In this document: positions 9,807 to 18,462 of the stretch, one piece after another | How the letters are laid out: each line of letters begins with the position of its first letter | How positions within the stretch are numbered: the first letter of the stretch is position 1 | NCBI GenBank assembly: GCA_903919715.1 | Contig: CAIXJC010000015.1 | Location: forward strand, 62,001 to 126,000 | Direction: 5' to 3' | Source of the DNA: an uncultured bacterium | GTDB taxonomy: Bacteria > Planctomycetota > Phycisphaerae > Phycisphaerales > SM1A02 | DNA: 64,000 bases | The notes under the pieces: model-generated | Database searches by the model: none | The model's input: the letters and a program-made list of their open reading frames with translations, nothing else | What the model was told of the DNA's origin: nothing | Program-made: the position numbers and the translations under genes

Positions 9807-10516
9807 GTTCTCCGATCATCGTCACGATCGATGGTCCAGCCGGTACTGGCAAGTCTTCTGCGGCATCCCGACTTGCGGATCTGTTGGGATTCGACATGCT
9901 CGACACTGGAGCGATGTACCGAGCTGTTGCGCTTCTCGCCGTCGAACAAGGAATCGATCCTCATCATGAAGCGGAACTCGCTGTCGCTATGGATCGTGCG
10001 ACATTGGACGTCGACTTTTCTTGTCGACCGCCGATTATTCGCCTTGACCATCGAGATGTTCGCAATCGAATCAGAGATAGTGATGTCACACGGATCGTGT
10101 CGCTCATTGCCTCACACCATGAGGTTCGCGTTCGTTTGGTGAAGGCTCAAAGATTGGTCGCACTCCAGCACGAACGGTTAGTGACCGAAGGACGCGATCA
10201 AGGAAGTGTCGTGTTTCCAGATGCGACGGTTCGCGTGTGGCTCGATGCACGCCCCGAGGTTCGGGCTCATCGGCGAACGGAAGAATTACGTGCCCGCGGG
10301 CAGCAGGTTGATGAGAAGCGAGTTCTCGACGAGATCGTTGAACGTGACGCATCCGATCGTGGTCGCGCCGAAGGTCCGCTGCGACAGCCGATTGGAGCTG
10401 CTGTCATCGATACGAGCGATCTCACTTTCGAAGCGGTTGTTGGTGAACTTGAACGACTCGTCCGAGCCAAATTGCATGATGCGAATGTCGAATGTGGCTG
10501 CGGGGGCAGTGCGTGA
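9803..10516 (+). CDS. cmk: Cytidylate kinase
   Basis: Cmk phosphorylates CMP and dCMP to the diphosphates in pyrimidine nucleotide metabolism. The 237-residue product opens with the P-loop GPAGTGKSS at residues 11-19. DTGAMYRA is the nucleotide-binding motif near 31, EGRDQGSVVFPDA is the family signature (Gln where Ile is usual, Ser where Thr is usual), and the lid arginines are in the RRTEELRARG region. The start overlaps the preceding stop (ATGA) and the stop overlaps the GTG start of plsC. The cmk-plsC pairing is common in bacteria. Confidence 0.95.
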   Translation: MSSPIIVTIDGPAGTGKSSAASRLADLLGFDMLDTGAMYRAVALLAVEQGIDPHHEAELAVAMDRATLDVDFSCRPPIIRLDHRDVRNRIRDSDVTRIVSLIASHHEVRVRLVKAQRLVALQHERLVTEGRDQGSVVFPDATVRVWLDARPEVRAHRRTEELRARGQQVDEKRVLDEIVERDASDRGRAEGPLRQPIGAAVIDTSDLTFEAVVGELERLVRAKLHDANVECGCGGSA

Positions 10517-11256
10517 GAAACTCATTTGCCCACCGGCGTCGTGCGCCGGGAGCGGGCTTTGTAAAAACTGCATTTTGGGATGGATGCTCCCAAATATGCC
10601 AAAGCGTCCTTTCGTGGCGTTATCGATTTCGCGTTGAAGGGGCGGACAGAGTTCCGGCTCATGGGCCAGTCATCTTTATTGCCAACCATCAGTCGTATCT
10701 TGATCCGATGATTCACGGACTTGCGGTCGGTGATCGTGCGCCTCGACCGATGGCGAAAGAGGAACTTTTCCGCGCGCCAATTTTCGGAAGCGTACTTCGT
10801 GCGCTCAATTGCATTTCAGTTCGCTCGGACGGAGGAAACCGAGATGCCGTTCGCTCTGCGCTCGATGAACTCGCCGCGGGTCGAACCATCATGGTCTATC
10901 CAGAAGGTTCACGCTCCCCAGATGGATCGTTAAAGGAATTCCGCCGAGGTGTCGAATTGCTCGCGCGAAAGTCTCGTGCTCCGATCGTTCCAATGGGAAT
11001 TGACGGGGCATTCGATGTCTGGCCTCCTGGTCAGCGTTTGCCAAAGTTGAACGGTCGGATTTGGGCCACGATTGGATCTGCGATTCCGCCTCACGAACAT
11101 GAGCGTCTCTTCGCCGATCCAATTCAAGGTATGGATGAACTCCGCCGACAAGTCACAGAGTTGATGCAACATTGCCGTGCACGACTGCGCAGCAGTTCGG
11201 GTGGGAAATATCCGGCAATTGGATCCGCAGATGAACCAGCATCCACAACAGTCTGA
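10513..11256 (+). CDS. plsC: 1-acyl-sn-glycerol-3-phosphate acyltransferase (PlsC family)
   Basis: This family transfers a fatty acyl group to lysophosphatidic acid in phospholipid synthesis at the inner membrane. The HX4D active-site motif is NHQSYLDP. The second substrate-binding motif is YPEGSRSPDG, followed by EFRRGVELLARKSRAPIVPM, the canonical order. The product is 247 residues from a GTG at 10513, which forms a GTGA overlap with the cmk stop. An in-frame ATG at 10492 would add seven residues. The last 26 nt overlap the next gene. No strong N-terminal membrane segment is visible. Confidence 0.9.
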   Translation: MRNSFAHRRRAPGAGFVKTAFWDGCSQICQSVLSWRYRFRVEGADRVPAHGPVIFIANHQSYLDPMIHGLAVGDRAPRPMAKEELFRAPIFGSVLRALNCISVRSDGGNRDAVRSALDELAAGRTIMVYPEGSRSPDGSLKEFRRGVELLARKSRAPIVPMGIDGAFDVWPPGQRLPKLNGRIWATIGSAIPPHEHERLFADPIQGMDELRRQVTELMQHCRARLRSSSGGKYPAIGSADEPASTTV

Positions 11257-12487
11257 TTCAAACGACCAATTTGGGAAGTCGCCACGCTGCGGCGCGCGCG
11301 AAGCTGCCATTGCCGTCGCATCGGTCATCATTGATCACGGGTTCACCGCATATCTTGCTGGAGGGTGCGTGCGTGATGAAATTCTGGGACTTCATCCAAC
11401 CGATTTCGACATCGCAACGAGCGCTCCTCCAGACGAAATCGCCAAGATTTTCCGCGGAGCACGTGGAGTCGGCGAGGCATTCGGCGTCATGCTTGTTCGT
11501 TGGAAAGGGCGTGTGATTGAGGTTGCAACATTTCGGGCCGACGGCGTCTATCACGATGGACGTCGACCGACTGACGTGCGATTCGCAACTGCGCAAGAGG
11601 ATTCTCAGCGTCGCGATTTCACAATCAATGGGCTTTTTCGTCATCCTGTAACCGAAGAAATAGTTGATTTCGTGAATGGCAAAGAAGATCTGGCCAACCG
11701 AATTCTTCGAGCGATCGGTGATCCCGCTGCGCGCTTTCGCGAAGACCGCCTTCGCACGCTGCGTGCGGTGCGTTTCGCTGCGCGATTTGAAATGTCCATT
11801 GATCCCGAGACTGAACATGCGATCTGCGAAGCGGCTCGTGACTTGAAGGGTGTCAGTCGGGAGCGGATTGGTGGTGAGTTTCGCAGAATGTTTGCGCATT
11901 CAACCCGAATGCGAGCGGTACAACTCATCGAACGATGGGGGCTTGACGCACCTGCGCTTGATGAATCAAGTTCGGTTGGAGATTGTCCACGCCTTGCAGG
12001 GTTAACGAATGAACCTTCCTTCGCGACCGTTTTGGCGGCGTGGAGACTTGACCGTGCCGATCGTGTCCCGCCGCCCATCGCTGGTGCATGGCGAGATTCG
12101 CTCAACTTGTCTGGGAACGAATGGAAAGAGTTTTCAGAAATTCTTGAAATTGTTTCGGCGCTCTATGAGCAGTGGGAAGATCTCTCCAAATCTGGTCGGA
12201 AGCGGCTAGCAGCTCGTGGCGCGTTTTCTGCGGCCCTGCAGATCTTGGTCGCAGTGGAGGCCGAGCGCATTGGTGGAATCAGAGCAATTGTGGACGCATT
12301 GGCGACCGAGGTCGGCGGGCTTGCTCCTGAATCCTTCTTGACTGGCTCAGACCTAATCGCACTGGGGTTCGCACCAGGACCTCGATTCAAGACGCTCCTC
12401 GACCGAATGTACGACTTGCAATTGGAGGGCAAATTGATGTCGAAGGAGGCAGCAATCGCCCTTGCACGGACGGAGTGGACTGCCTGA
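11231..12487 (+). CDS. CCA tRNA nucleotidyltransferase / poly(A) polymerase family protein
   Basis: This class II nucleotidyltransferase either adds or repairs the tRNA CCA end or polyadenylates RNA. Seen: LAGGCVRDEILG (the GG..R nucleotide-binding loop), DFDIATSA with the two metal-binding aspartates, RRDFTINGL (the family R..DFT.N motif), and EDRLRTLRAVRFAARF, the neck-domain helix. The rest is a helical C-terminal part. The 418-residue length fits either activity. Neither tRNA gene in this window encodes its CCA, so a CCA-adding enzyme is needed, which favours that role. The ATG at 11231 lies inside the end of plsC; a start at 11177 is also open. Confidence 0.88.
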   Translation: MNQHPQQSDSNDQFGKSPRCGAREAAIAVASVIIDHGFTAYLAGGCVRDEILGLHPTDFDIATSAPPDEIAKIFRGARGVGEAFGVMLVRWKGRVIEVATFRADGVYHDGRRPTDVRFATAQEDSQRRDFTINGLFRHPVTEEIVDFVNGKEDLANRILRAIGDPAARFREDRLRTLRAVRFAARFEMSIDPETEHAICEAARDLKGVSRERIGGEFRRMFAHSTRMRAVQLIERWGLDAPALDESSSVGDCPRLAGLTNEPSFATVLAAWRLDRADRVPPPIAGAWRDSLNLSGNEWKEFSEILEIVSALYEQWEDLSKSGRKRLAARGAFSAALQILVAVEAERIGGIRAIVDALATEVGGLAPESFLTGSDLIALGFAPGPRFKTLLDRMYDLQLEGKLMSKEAAIALARTEWTA

Positions 12488-12585
12488 TCAACTGCGGTCG
12501 TGAGGCTCTTGGCGGACGACGATCGTAGGGAATCGCCATGTTTCTGCCGTTGGTTGAGGTGGTTCGAAGCTATCATCCGCCACCT

Positions 12586-13962
12586 ATGGTTACCCTGAAA
12601 AAGTTTTCTGCGATTGGAATTGCGAGCCTCTTTGTCTGCGTCGGAAATGTCATGGCGCAGTCCAAGGCCCCAGTACCGCCAGCAGCATCGCCTGCAACAT
12701 CGCCTGCAGCAAAGCCCACTGCGACACCGGCCACAACGCCGAAAGCCAATAAGCCCGCTGCACCTACCGCAAAGGCGCAAACACCGACGAAGTCTGGTGC
12801 GAAAGCGGTAGTTGGCAAGGATGCAAACTCTCCCACAGAAGTTGCTCCCGCATTTGTGACAGAGAAGCCCAAGACGGTGTACGTCGTTCCAATGGGGATC
12901 AAGGACAAGGGTCAATTCGGTTTGGATATTCACGCACAGGTCTACGAACAAGTTGCGAAGGACATTGAAGAAAAGCGGCCTGACATCGTCGTCTTCATAC
13001 TGAATTCAGCAGATATCGGAACCGTCAGATATCTCGGCGATGACCCGCGAAAATTTGGAATTTTCGACGACGACTCGACACGAAAGATGACGCGCGATTT
13101 GAAGGAAGTTATTGAAAAGGTCGGTGCGGAACCGATCATGATTGTTCGAGATGCCGTTGGATACGGTGCCCTCCTGGGACTGTCGTGGCGCAATATGTAT
13201 ATGACTGAGTCCGCTCGGCTCATGGGGCTGAGTCGAATTCAAGAACGAACCAATGTCGCAGATCCAGAAGTCCATGCGAAGTTCCGCGAAGCCTTCGTCG
13301 GAATATGCAATGGTTTTCTTATCGCGGGTGGATATGACCCGTCCATTGGATTGGCAATGATGCGCCCTGAAAAAATGTTAAGCGCAAGCTTCAAGGGGCG
13401 AACGATCGTGTGGTCCGATGACGACAAGGGAACGTGGGTGGTCGACGGAAGTGACAAGGAAATCAGGGCGAGTTTTAGCGCAGAAACTGCTGAAGAACTT
13501 GGCCTGTCCGATGGGACCGTCTCTGACGACGAAGCAACGATGCTTGAGGATCTCATGTATCAGCGTGGATGCCGTTCTTTCACACGAATGCCGCAAGATG
13601 GCGAAGTTCTTGTGCGTGAGTACATCGAGGGATGGAGAAAAGGTCTCGAGGATTGCAAGAAGGCATACCCTGCGTACGAAGAGGCTCTTGGAGAAGCGCA
13701 GGGAAAGGACGAGAAAAAGAATCTGACGAAGGCAAAGGGCTTCTTGGAAAAAGTGTTGTCGATTCTGAAGAAGTATCCGGCTGTTGGAATCAAACTCAAT
13801 CAGGACTTTGGCGTGACCAAGCTCGAAGTCGAAACGGAAATACTGAAGTTGCAAGAGCGCATTCGCGGGTTGAGCAAGTCAACCACGGCTCCTCCGTCTG
13901 GCGGAGGCAAGAAGGGCGGCGGCGGCGGTTTGGGCGCTGGTTCGAGCCTTCCAAACGATTGA
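12586..13962 (+). CDS. Exported ClpP-fold (SppA/NfeD-like) protein lacking the nucleophile serine
   Basis: The 458-residue product has an N-terminal signal peptide (MVTLKKFSAIGIASLFVCVG, cleavage near MAQ), a Pro/Ala/Thr/Lys-rich linker to about residue 95, a ClpP/crotonase-like domain at about 96-345, a helical part and a Gly-rich tail. It aligns without gaps to the next gene around the active site: AVGYGALLGLSWRNMYM here against AISGGAFTALYSNEMYF there, so the nucleophile Ser is Gly192. The oxyanion NGG is replaced by SADIG. The later FSA..AE..G.SDGT motif is shared. I infer a non-catalytic paralogue that binds substrate or partners the active copy. The start at 12586 keeps the signal peptide at the N-terminus; an upstream ATG at 12538 adds 16 residues. 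Confidence 0.7.
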   Translation: MVTLKKFSAIGIASLFVCVGNVMAQSKAPVPPAASPATSPAAKPTATPATTPKANKPAAPTAKAQTPTKSGAKAVVGKDANSPTEVAPAFVTEKPKTVYVVPMGIKDKGQFGLDIHAQVYEQVAKDIEEKRPDIVVFILNSADIGTVRYLGDDPRKFGIFDDDSTRKMTRDLKEVIEKVGAEPIMIVRDAVGYGALLGLSWRNMYMTESARLMGLSRIQERTNVADPEVHAKFREAFVGICNGFLIAGGYDPSIGLAMMRPEKMLSASFKGRTIVWSDDDKGTWVVDGSDKEIRASFSAETAEELGLSDGTVSDDEATMLEDLMYQRGCRSFTRMPQDGEVLVREYIEGWRKGLEDCKKAYPAYEEALGEAQGKDEKKNLTKAKGFLEKVLSILKKYPAVGIKLNQDFGVTKLEVETEILKLQERIRGLSKSTTAPPSGGGKKGGGGGLGAGSSLPND

Positions 13963-13984
13963 TCTATATAACACGGAGTTCATT

Positions 13985-15091
13985 ATGAAGCATTTCATCC
14001 CTCGGCATTTACTTTCTCGCAACTCAGGGCTGTCGTTCCTCGGCATGTGCATGCTCGCATCGAGTCAATTGTTTGCGCAGGCTTCAACGACTCCAGCACG
14101 AACGCCTCCTGCATCAACCAAGAAGGCTGTCGTTGCTGCGGCGCCAGTGGCGGCGAAGAAAAAGCAGGTCTTTATTCTTCCGCTCGACGGAATGGTCGGA
14201 ATTGGTCTTCGTCATGACGAGATGGAACAACTCGAAAAGATCGCTGACGGATACGGTCCTGGCCAGGTGTTCATTATTCGTATCAACTCGAATGGTGGAC
14301 TGGTGACGGAAGGCGACCTCATTGCTGAAACATTGACGCGGATCAAGAGCAAGCATCGTCTTGTTGCGTGGATTGAAAAAGCAATTTCTGGCGGAGCTTT
14401 TACCGCCCTGTATTCAAACGAAATGTATTTCATGCCTGAGGCAACTCTCGGATCGATCACGATGCTCAACGGAGCAACACACGAGGAAATCAAATCCGCT
14501 CGTGAGGATTGGAAGGAACGAGTCGCACAAGCATGCGCAGCAGGTGATCGCGATCCATTGATCGGCCCAGCGATGGTCCATTCGGAAATGGAATTGTCAT
14601 ATGACAAGGAAGGTGACAAGGTGACCTTCTATTCTGATGTGAAACATAAGTACATTCTCAGTCGAAGGGGCGAGAATCTTGATTTCAGCGCCAAATCTGC
14701 CGAGCACTCAGGGTTTTCAGATGGAACGGCTGCGAACGAATTGGAGTTGTACCGCGAACTCGGGTTGGATGATTCAACCAAATTCGAAGTCAACAATGCG
14801 GGAAAGGACATCGCAACGAAGTGGCAGAAACTGATCAAGGGAGCGAAAGAAGAGGTGCCGCTCCTTATGCAAAAGCGTGAGATTGAAGGAAGAAGCCAAG
14901 GGGGGGTTGCCTACCTTCAGGCTCGCATTCGCAACACGCAAAAGATCATCGATTGGTTCAAGAAGTGCAAAGCCGAGATGATGTATGAATTGCAAATCGG
15001 CGAAGAAGCGATTAAGCAGCTGGAAGAAGAGATTGTTCTGATGCGTAAACAAATCAAGGAAATGCAGGCATCACAGCAGCCAGCGGGCTGA
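13985..15091 (+). CDS. Exported ClpP-fold serine protease-like protein (SppA/NfeD-like)
   Basis: The 368-residue product has an N-terminal signal segment (LSFLGMCMLASSQLFAQ), a short Ala/Pro/Lys linker, then a domain of the SppA/NfeD class. RINSNGGLVTEGDLI (99-113) gives the oxyanion-hole glycines, and KAISGGAFTALYSNEMYF places Ser135 where SppA has its nucleophile in AASGG. Lys170 and Lys177 lie 35 and 42 residues later; the Ser-Lys spacing in archaeal NfeD-type 1510-N is about 41, so Lys177 is a candidate base. GSITMLNG is the conserved Gly-Ser segment. The C-terminal 90 residues are a predicted coiled coil. A CGGAG sequence lies 6 nt before the ATG. It follows its apparent pseudoenzyme paralogue by 22 nt, so both are probably one transcript and may form a mixed oligomer. 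Confidence 0.75.
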   Translation: MKHFIPRHLLSRNSGLSFLGMCMLASSQLFAQASTTPARTPPASTKKAVVAAAPVAAKKKQVFILPLDGMVGIGLRHDEMEQLEKIADGYGPGQVFIIRINSNGGLVTEGDLIAETLTRIKSKHRLVAWIEKAISGGAFTALYSNEMYFMPEATLGSITMLNGATHEEIKSAREDWKERVAQACAAGDRDPLIGPAMVHSEMELSYDKEGDKVTFYSDVKHKYILSRRGENLDFSAKSAEHSGFSDGTAANELELYRELGLDDSTKFEVNNAGKDIATKWQKLIKGAKEEVPLLMQKREIEGRSQGGVAYLQARIRNTQKIIDWFKKCKAEMMYELQIGEEAIKQLEEEIVLMRKQIKEMQASQQPAG

Positions 15092-15120
15092 TCAGTCGCA
15101 TCGGGACGATTCGTTCAGCC
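15086..15120. terminator. Hairpin spanning two convergent stop codons
   Basis: GGCTGA and TCAGCC bracket an inner imperfect stem (CGCATCG / CGATTCG around GGA). The outer arms contain the stop codons of both convergent genes. There is no T run, so it would stop transcription weakly or only with help. The structure is seen; the role is inferred from position. Confidence 0.4.
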
Positions 15121-16152
15121 GACTTCGCGCCGCTGAAAGAGCGCCGTAGCAAGTGCGAGAGCAGCAACCGTCATGAGTGCTGCATATGGAACCACTAGGA
15201 CGATGTAGTCAAACGGAATCTTCTGCTCTTGGTTGACTGCATCCACCACCCAGAAGACTTGGAAATTTGGCAGGGCGGCATATCCAATCTTGTATGCCCA
15301 GAGTGCGAGATGGTCCATGTCGAAGGCGCTGCCAAGTGCTGCGTCGCGCACGGCGATCAACTGCTCAAGCGTTTGGATCTTTCGCGCAAATATCCAATCC
15401 GAGAGTAATCCGAGAACCAAAGTTGCGAGAGTGATTCCGATCGTCAAGACCTGACCCAAGCGGGTGCTGATTGCGACGGCAATTGCCGAAATGATCCCAA
15501 GCGAGAGAAACATAAGCAAGATGGAGATGATCAAGTCTGCGCGAAACTCCTTCGATGCATCAATCATGGACCAATCCCAATCAAAGAACAGGCTCAGGAC
15601 ATACGCAACAAGCAAAAGCGGTCCTCCAAGCAAGGCTGTGATTGCTGCAAATGACTTTCCGTAGAAAAAATTGCACCATGTCGCCGTCCCGATTGTCAAA
15701 ACAACAGCGGTGACGCCAAAGACCACGCAAGGCCATCGAACATGTGTAGCCGCTGTTTGCATCACCCCGTGGACTTCCACCAGAAGGAATGCCATCGCAG
15801 GAACTGCGGTGGTGGCGATGAGGGCTGCCGTTACGCCGATGTATTTTCCTATGACGAAAGTCATTCGGGCAACTGGTTTGGAAACCACCATAAGCACCGT
15901 GCGGTTCGAAATTTCTTGGTCGACAACGGCGGTGGCGAGAAAGGCGGCCAAGATCGCTCCAGACATGAACACGGTGGAAAGACCGATATCCACAAACATC
16001 CGCTGGTCATCTGACATTGTGAACGCCGAGAGTGGATTACTCATCAGCACGAGAAGAACAGAAACGACCAGAATCACGAGGGAGATGGGCTGTCGAACGC
16101 ACTCGAAGAAAGTGTTCCGGGCGATCGCAAGAAATTGTTCGATAAATGCCAT
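15115..16152 (-). CDS. ABC-2 type transporter permease
   Basis: This is a 345-residue polytopic membrane protein with about six to seven hydrophobic segments. The segment ATAVVDQEISNRTVLMVVSK followed by PVARMTFVIGKYIGV is the cytoplasmic coupling signature of ABC-2 permeases (E..r.tv.....KP..R..f..GK..G). The same signature is in the permease at 22.1-24.1 kb (QIWNVLTKPVSRFQYLIGK), so the two are related. No ATPase is adjacent on this strand; the nearest is at 20869, downstream of the divergent SPFH genes, and could serve both. A GAGG sequence lies 7 nt before the ATG. The substrate is unknown. Confidence 0.8.
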   Translation of the reverse strand: MAFIEQFLAIARNTFFECVRQPISLVILVVSVLLVLMSNPLSAFTMSDDQRMFVDIGLSTVFMSGAILAAFLATAVVDQEISNRTVLMVVSKPVARMTFVIGKYIGVTAALIATTAVPAMAFLLVEVHGVMQTAATHVRWPCVVFGVTAVVLTIGTATWCNFFYGKSFAAITALLGGPLLLVAYVLSLFFDWDWSMIDASKEFRADLIISILLMFLSLGIISAIAVAISTRLGQVLTIGITLATLVLGLLSDWIFARKIQTLEQLIAVRDAALGSAFDMDHLALWAYKIGYAALPNFQVFWVVDAVNQEQKIPFDYIVLVVPYAALMTVAALALATALFQRREVG

Positions 16153-16323
16153 GAAAAACCTCGAAGACTCTACGCCGATTCTCTTCCGCTGTTAAAGGCT
16201 AGTCGCCTGAAACATGCATGTCCTTCCCCGACAAAGTAAGTCGAGCAAGATTAGTCGCCAAGCAGATTCCGCGCCGTCCGCTGCGAACAACAACTTCCAA
16301 TTGACCGTAAAGTACCCGCAGAC

Positions 16324-18462
16324 ATGACACGAGACCAATTTGTCTATCAACAAGCGACGCGCGTGTCTGGTTTTGGACTCGCCATCCAGGCATTCCTTGG
16401 TTTCTTCTTACTAGTCTTTGGTCGTGCGGCTGGTGATTCGGCGTTTATTCTGGCCTCGGTTTATGTGCTCTCGGGCGTCCTGATATGGGTCGCATTGATG
16501 GTGCTTTTTCACCAGCACCGACTCGAGCGGATTGAAGCGATTGAAAATGATGAAATCGAGCAGCAGCGAGGCGGTGCTCAAAGTGTTTTCGAGGGGGAAC
16601 GCGAGTCGAGCCAAGCGGCCGCTCGTCGTCTTCGTTTTATGCATCAGTGGTTGATGCCAATCGTCAGCGCAGTTGTTGCAATACTTCTCGCAGCGATTTG
16701 CTATTTCACGCTGACATGGCTGGCACGACTCGACGACACCACAGGAAATGCGGCAACATTTGGGGTCGGCGCAAATCTCGGTTGGCAATTGGCGATTTGT
16801 GCAGCACTGGCTCTCTTGACTTTCATCTTTTCAAGATTTGTTGCGGGGATGGCTCAACAGCCAGCGTGGCAAAACTTGCGCGGCGGTGCTGGCGCGATGG
16901 TTGGAAATGCATTGGTTCTCCTTGCCGTTGCGGTGGGGATCGTTTTTCAAGTCTTCCGAAAGCCGGTTGTTCTCGAGGGTGTGACTTACGGTATTGCGAT
17001 CTTTCTCGCAGTGATTGCTGGTGAGATTTTCCTCAATCTGATTTTGAATTTGTATCGACCTCGGCGTCGAACCGAATTGTCGCGTCCCGCATTCGATTCG
17101 AAACTCTTGGGGTTAGCCGCAGCGCCTGATTCGATCGTTCGCAGTATCAACGAAGCGGTCAATTATCAGTTTGGCTTCGACATCACGAGTTCGTGGGGTT
17201 ACCAATTATTGCTTCGCAGCGTCGTGCGCCTTGGAGTACTCGGGATCGTGATGCTTCTGCTGATGTCGATGGTCGTCGTTGTTCAGCCAGGTGAACAGGC
17301 GGTTCGATTGCGTGGCGGCAAGGTGATCGGCGATGTTGCGCAAGGTTCGCTCGTATTCAAGTGGCCGTGGCCATTCGAATCGATCGAACGGTTCGATGTC
17401 GGACAGATCAGGTCACTCGTACTTGGACCAAAGCTTCTTCCCACTTCCAAGGTCAATCTCTGGCCGGTGGAAGGTGAGCCAGATCCCACTCGCTCGGCGT
17501 TCATTGTGTTGTCAAGTGCCATCGCGCCCACAGCACAGTCTTCAAACGCACTTGCGTCTGGAGTTCCAGCACTGCGGGCTGCGGATGGAGTCGAAACTGC
17601 GCAAGTTGCCGCGCAGTTCGCACTCGTCGATGCAGACATCGTCTTGGAATATCGGGTCAAGTCTGATGGTCTGCTGGATTACCTTAATTTCTCGGGAGAT
17701 TCGCGCTCGCGTAGAACAGTGCTTGACATGAGAGAGCGTGCGCTGAAGGCGCTTGCAATGCGCGAGGTCTGTCAATTGCTTTCCACTCGGACGATCGATC
17801 AAGTGCTTTCGCCGTCGGGTGATTCCCTTGTCCGTCAATTGAAGGAGCGAATTCAAGGATCATTTGATCGCAGTCGATGTGGAGTCGAGGTGGTCGGCAT
17901 TTTGATCCCGGTTCTTCGACCCCCAGCTGGGGAATCGTCGGGAATGTTTGAAGAACTCTCTATTGACATTCAGAATTCTCGTAAGGTGGTTGACGAAGCA
18001 AAGCGTCTCGTCAACACAACGCTGTCCACGTTGGTCGGAAGCCCAGATGTCGCACGACGAGTTGTGACTGATATTCAAGAGCTGTTGACGATCGAACGAG
18101 CGCAGGGGAAGGACTCTGCAGCCGCGGCATCAGCGCGTGCCGCTATTGAGAAAGTGATCGTTGATGCTCGGGCGCAGGCCGCAAGCGTCATCGGATTGGC
18201 ACGTGCTCGGCGCTGGGATATGTTGATGCGAGCTCGATCCACTTCAAGCGAAGTGCTCGGACAGGCTCCGTCGTATCGGGCCGCGCCAGAGTTGTACCGC
18301 GAACGGGCGATCATGACCGTTTTGTCACGCGCACTTGCTGCGGCACGCATTAAATATGTGTTGGCAATCGACCCCTCCCGCATTGATTTTGACGTTCAGA
18401 TGGAACAGCCGGAACCTGGATTAAACCTAGGTGACTACCTCGAGAAGAAGGATCAGAAATGA
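16324..18462 (+). CDS. SPFH (HflK-like) protein with a polytopic N-terminal membrane domain
   Basis: The 712-residue product has about six hydrophobic segments in the first 240 residues (near 15-60, 110-130, 150-175, 185-210, 215-240), then a final segment near 300-322 (LGVLGIVMLLLMSMVVVVQP) leading directly into an SPFH domain (PGEQAVRLRGGKVIGDVAQG...FKWPWPFESIERFDV). A long helical region follows, with VDEAKRLVNTTLS and an Ala/Arg-rich stretch. Ordinary HflK has about 400 residues and one membrane segment, so this is an HflK-like protein with an added membrane module. HflK/HflC form cage-like membrane microdomains around the protease FtsH. The stop overlaps the next start (ATGA). Confidence 0.75.
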   Translation: MTRDQFVYQQATRVSGFGLAIQAFLGFFLLVFGRAAGDSAFILASVYVLSGVLIWVALMVLFHQHRLERIEAIENDEIEQQRGGAQSVFEGERESSQAAARRLRFMHQWLMPIVSAVVAILLAAICYFTLTWLARLDDTTGNAATFGVGANLGWQLAICAALALLTFIFSRFVAGMAQQPAWQNLRGGAGAMVGNALVLLAVAVGIVFQVFRKPVVLEGVTYGIAIFLAVIAGEIFLNLILNLYRPRRRTELSRPAFDSKLLGLAAAPDSIVRSINEAVNYQFGFDITSSWGYQLLLRSVVRLGVLGIVMLLLMSMVVVVQPGEQAVRLRGGKVIGDVAQGSLVFKWPWPFESIERFDVGQIRSLVLGPKLLPTSKVNLWPVEGEPDPTRSAFIVLSSAIAPTAQSSNALASGVPALRAADGVETAQVAAQFALVDADIVLEYRVKSDGLLDYLNFSGDSRSRRTVLDMRERALKALAMREVCQLLSTRTIDQVLSPSGDSLVRQLKERIQGSFDRSRCGVEVVGILIPVLRPPAGESSGMFEELSIDIQNSRKVVDEAKRLVNTTLSTLVGSPDVARRVVTDIQELLTIERAQGKDSAAAASARAAIEKVIVDARAQAASVIGLARARRWDMLMRARSTSSEVLGQAPSYRAAPELYRERAIMTVLSRALAAARIKYVLAIDPSRIDFDVQMEQPEPGLNLGDYLEKKDQK

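Noticed and set aside
12538-12585. Upstream ATG for the first ClpP-fold protein
   Set aside because: It adds 16 residues before a typical signal peptide (MVTLKKF...). The start at 12586 places the signal at the N-terminus.
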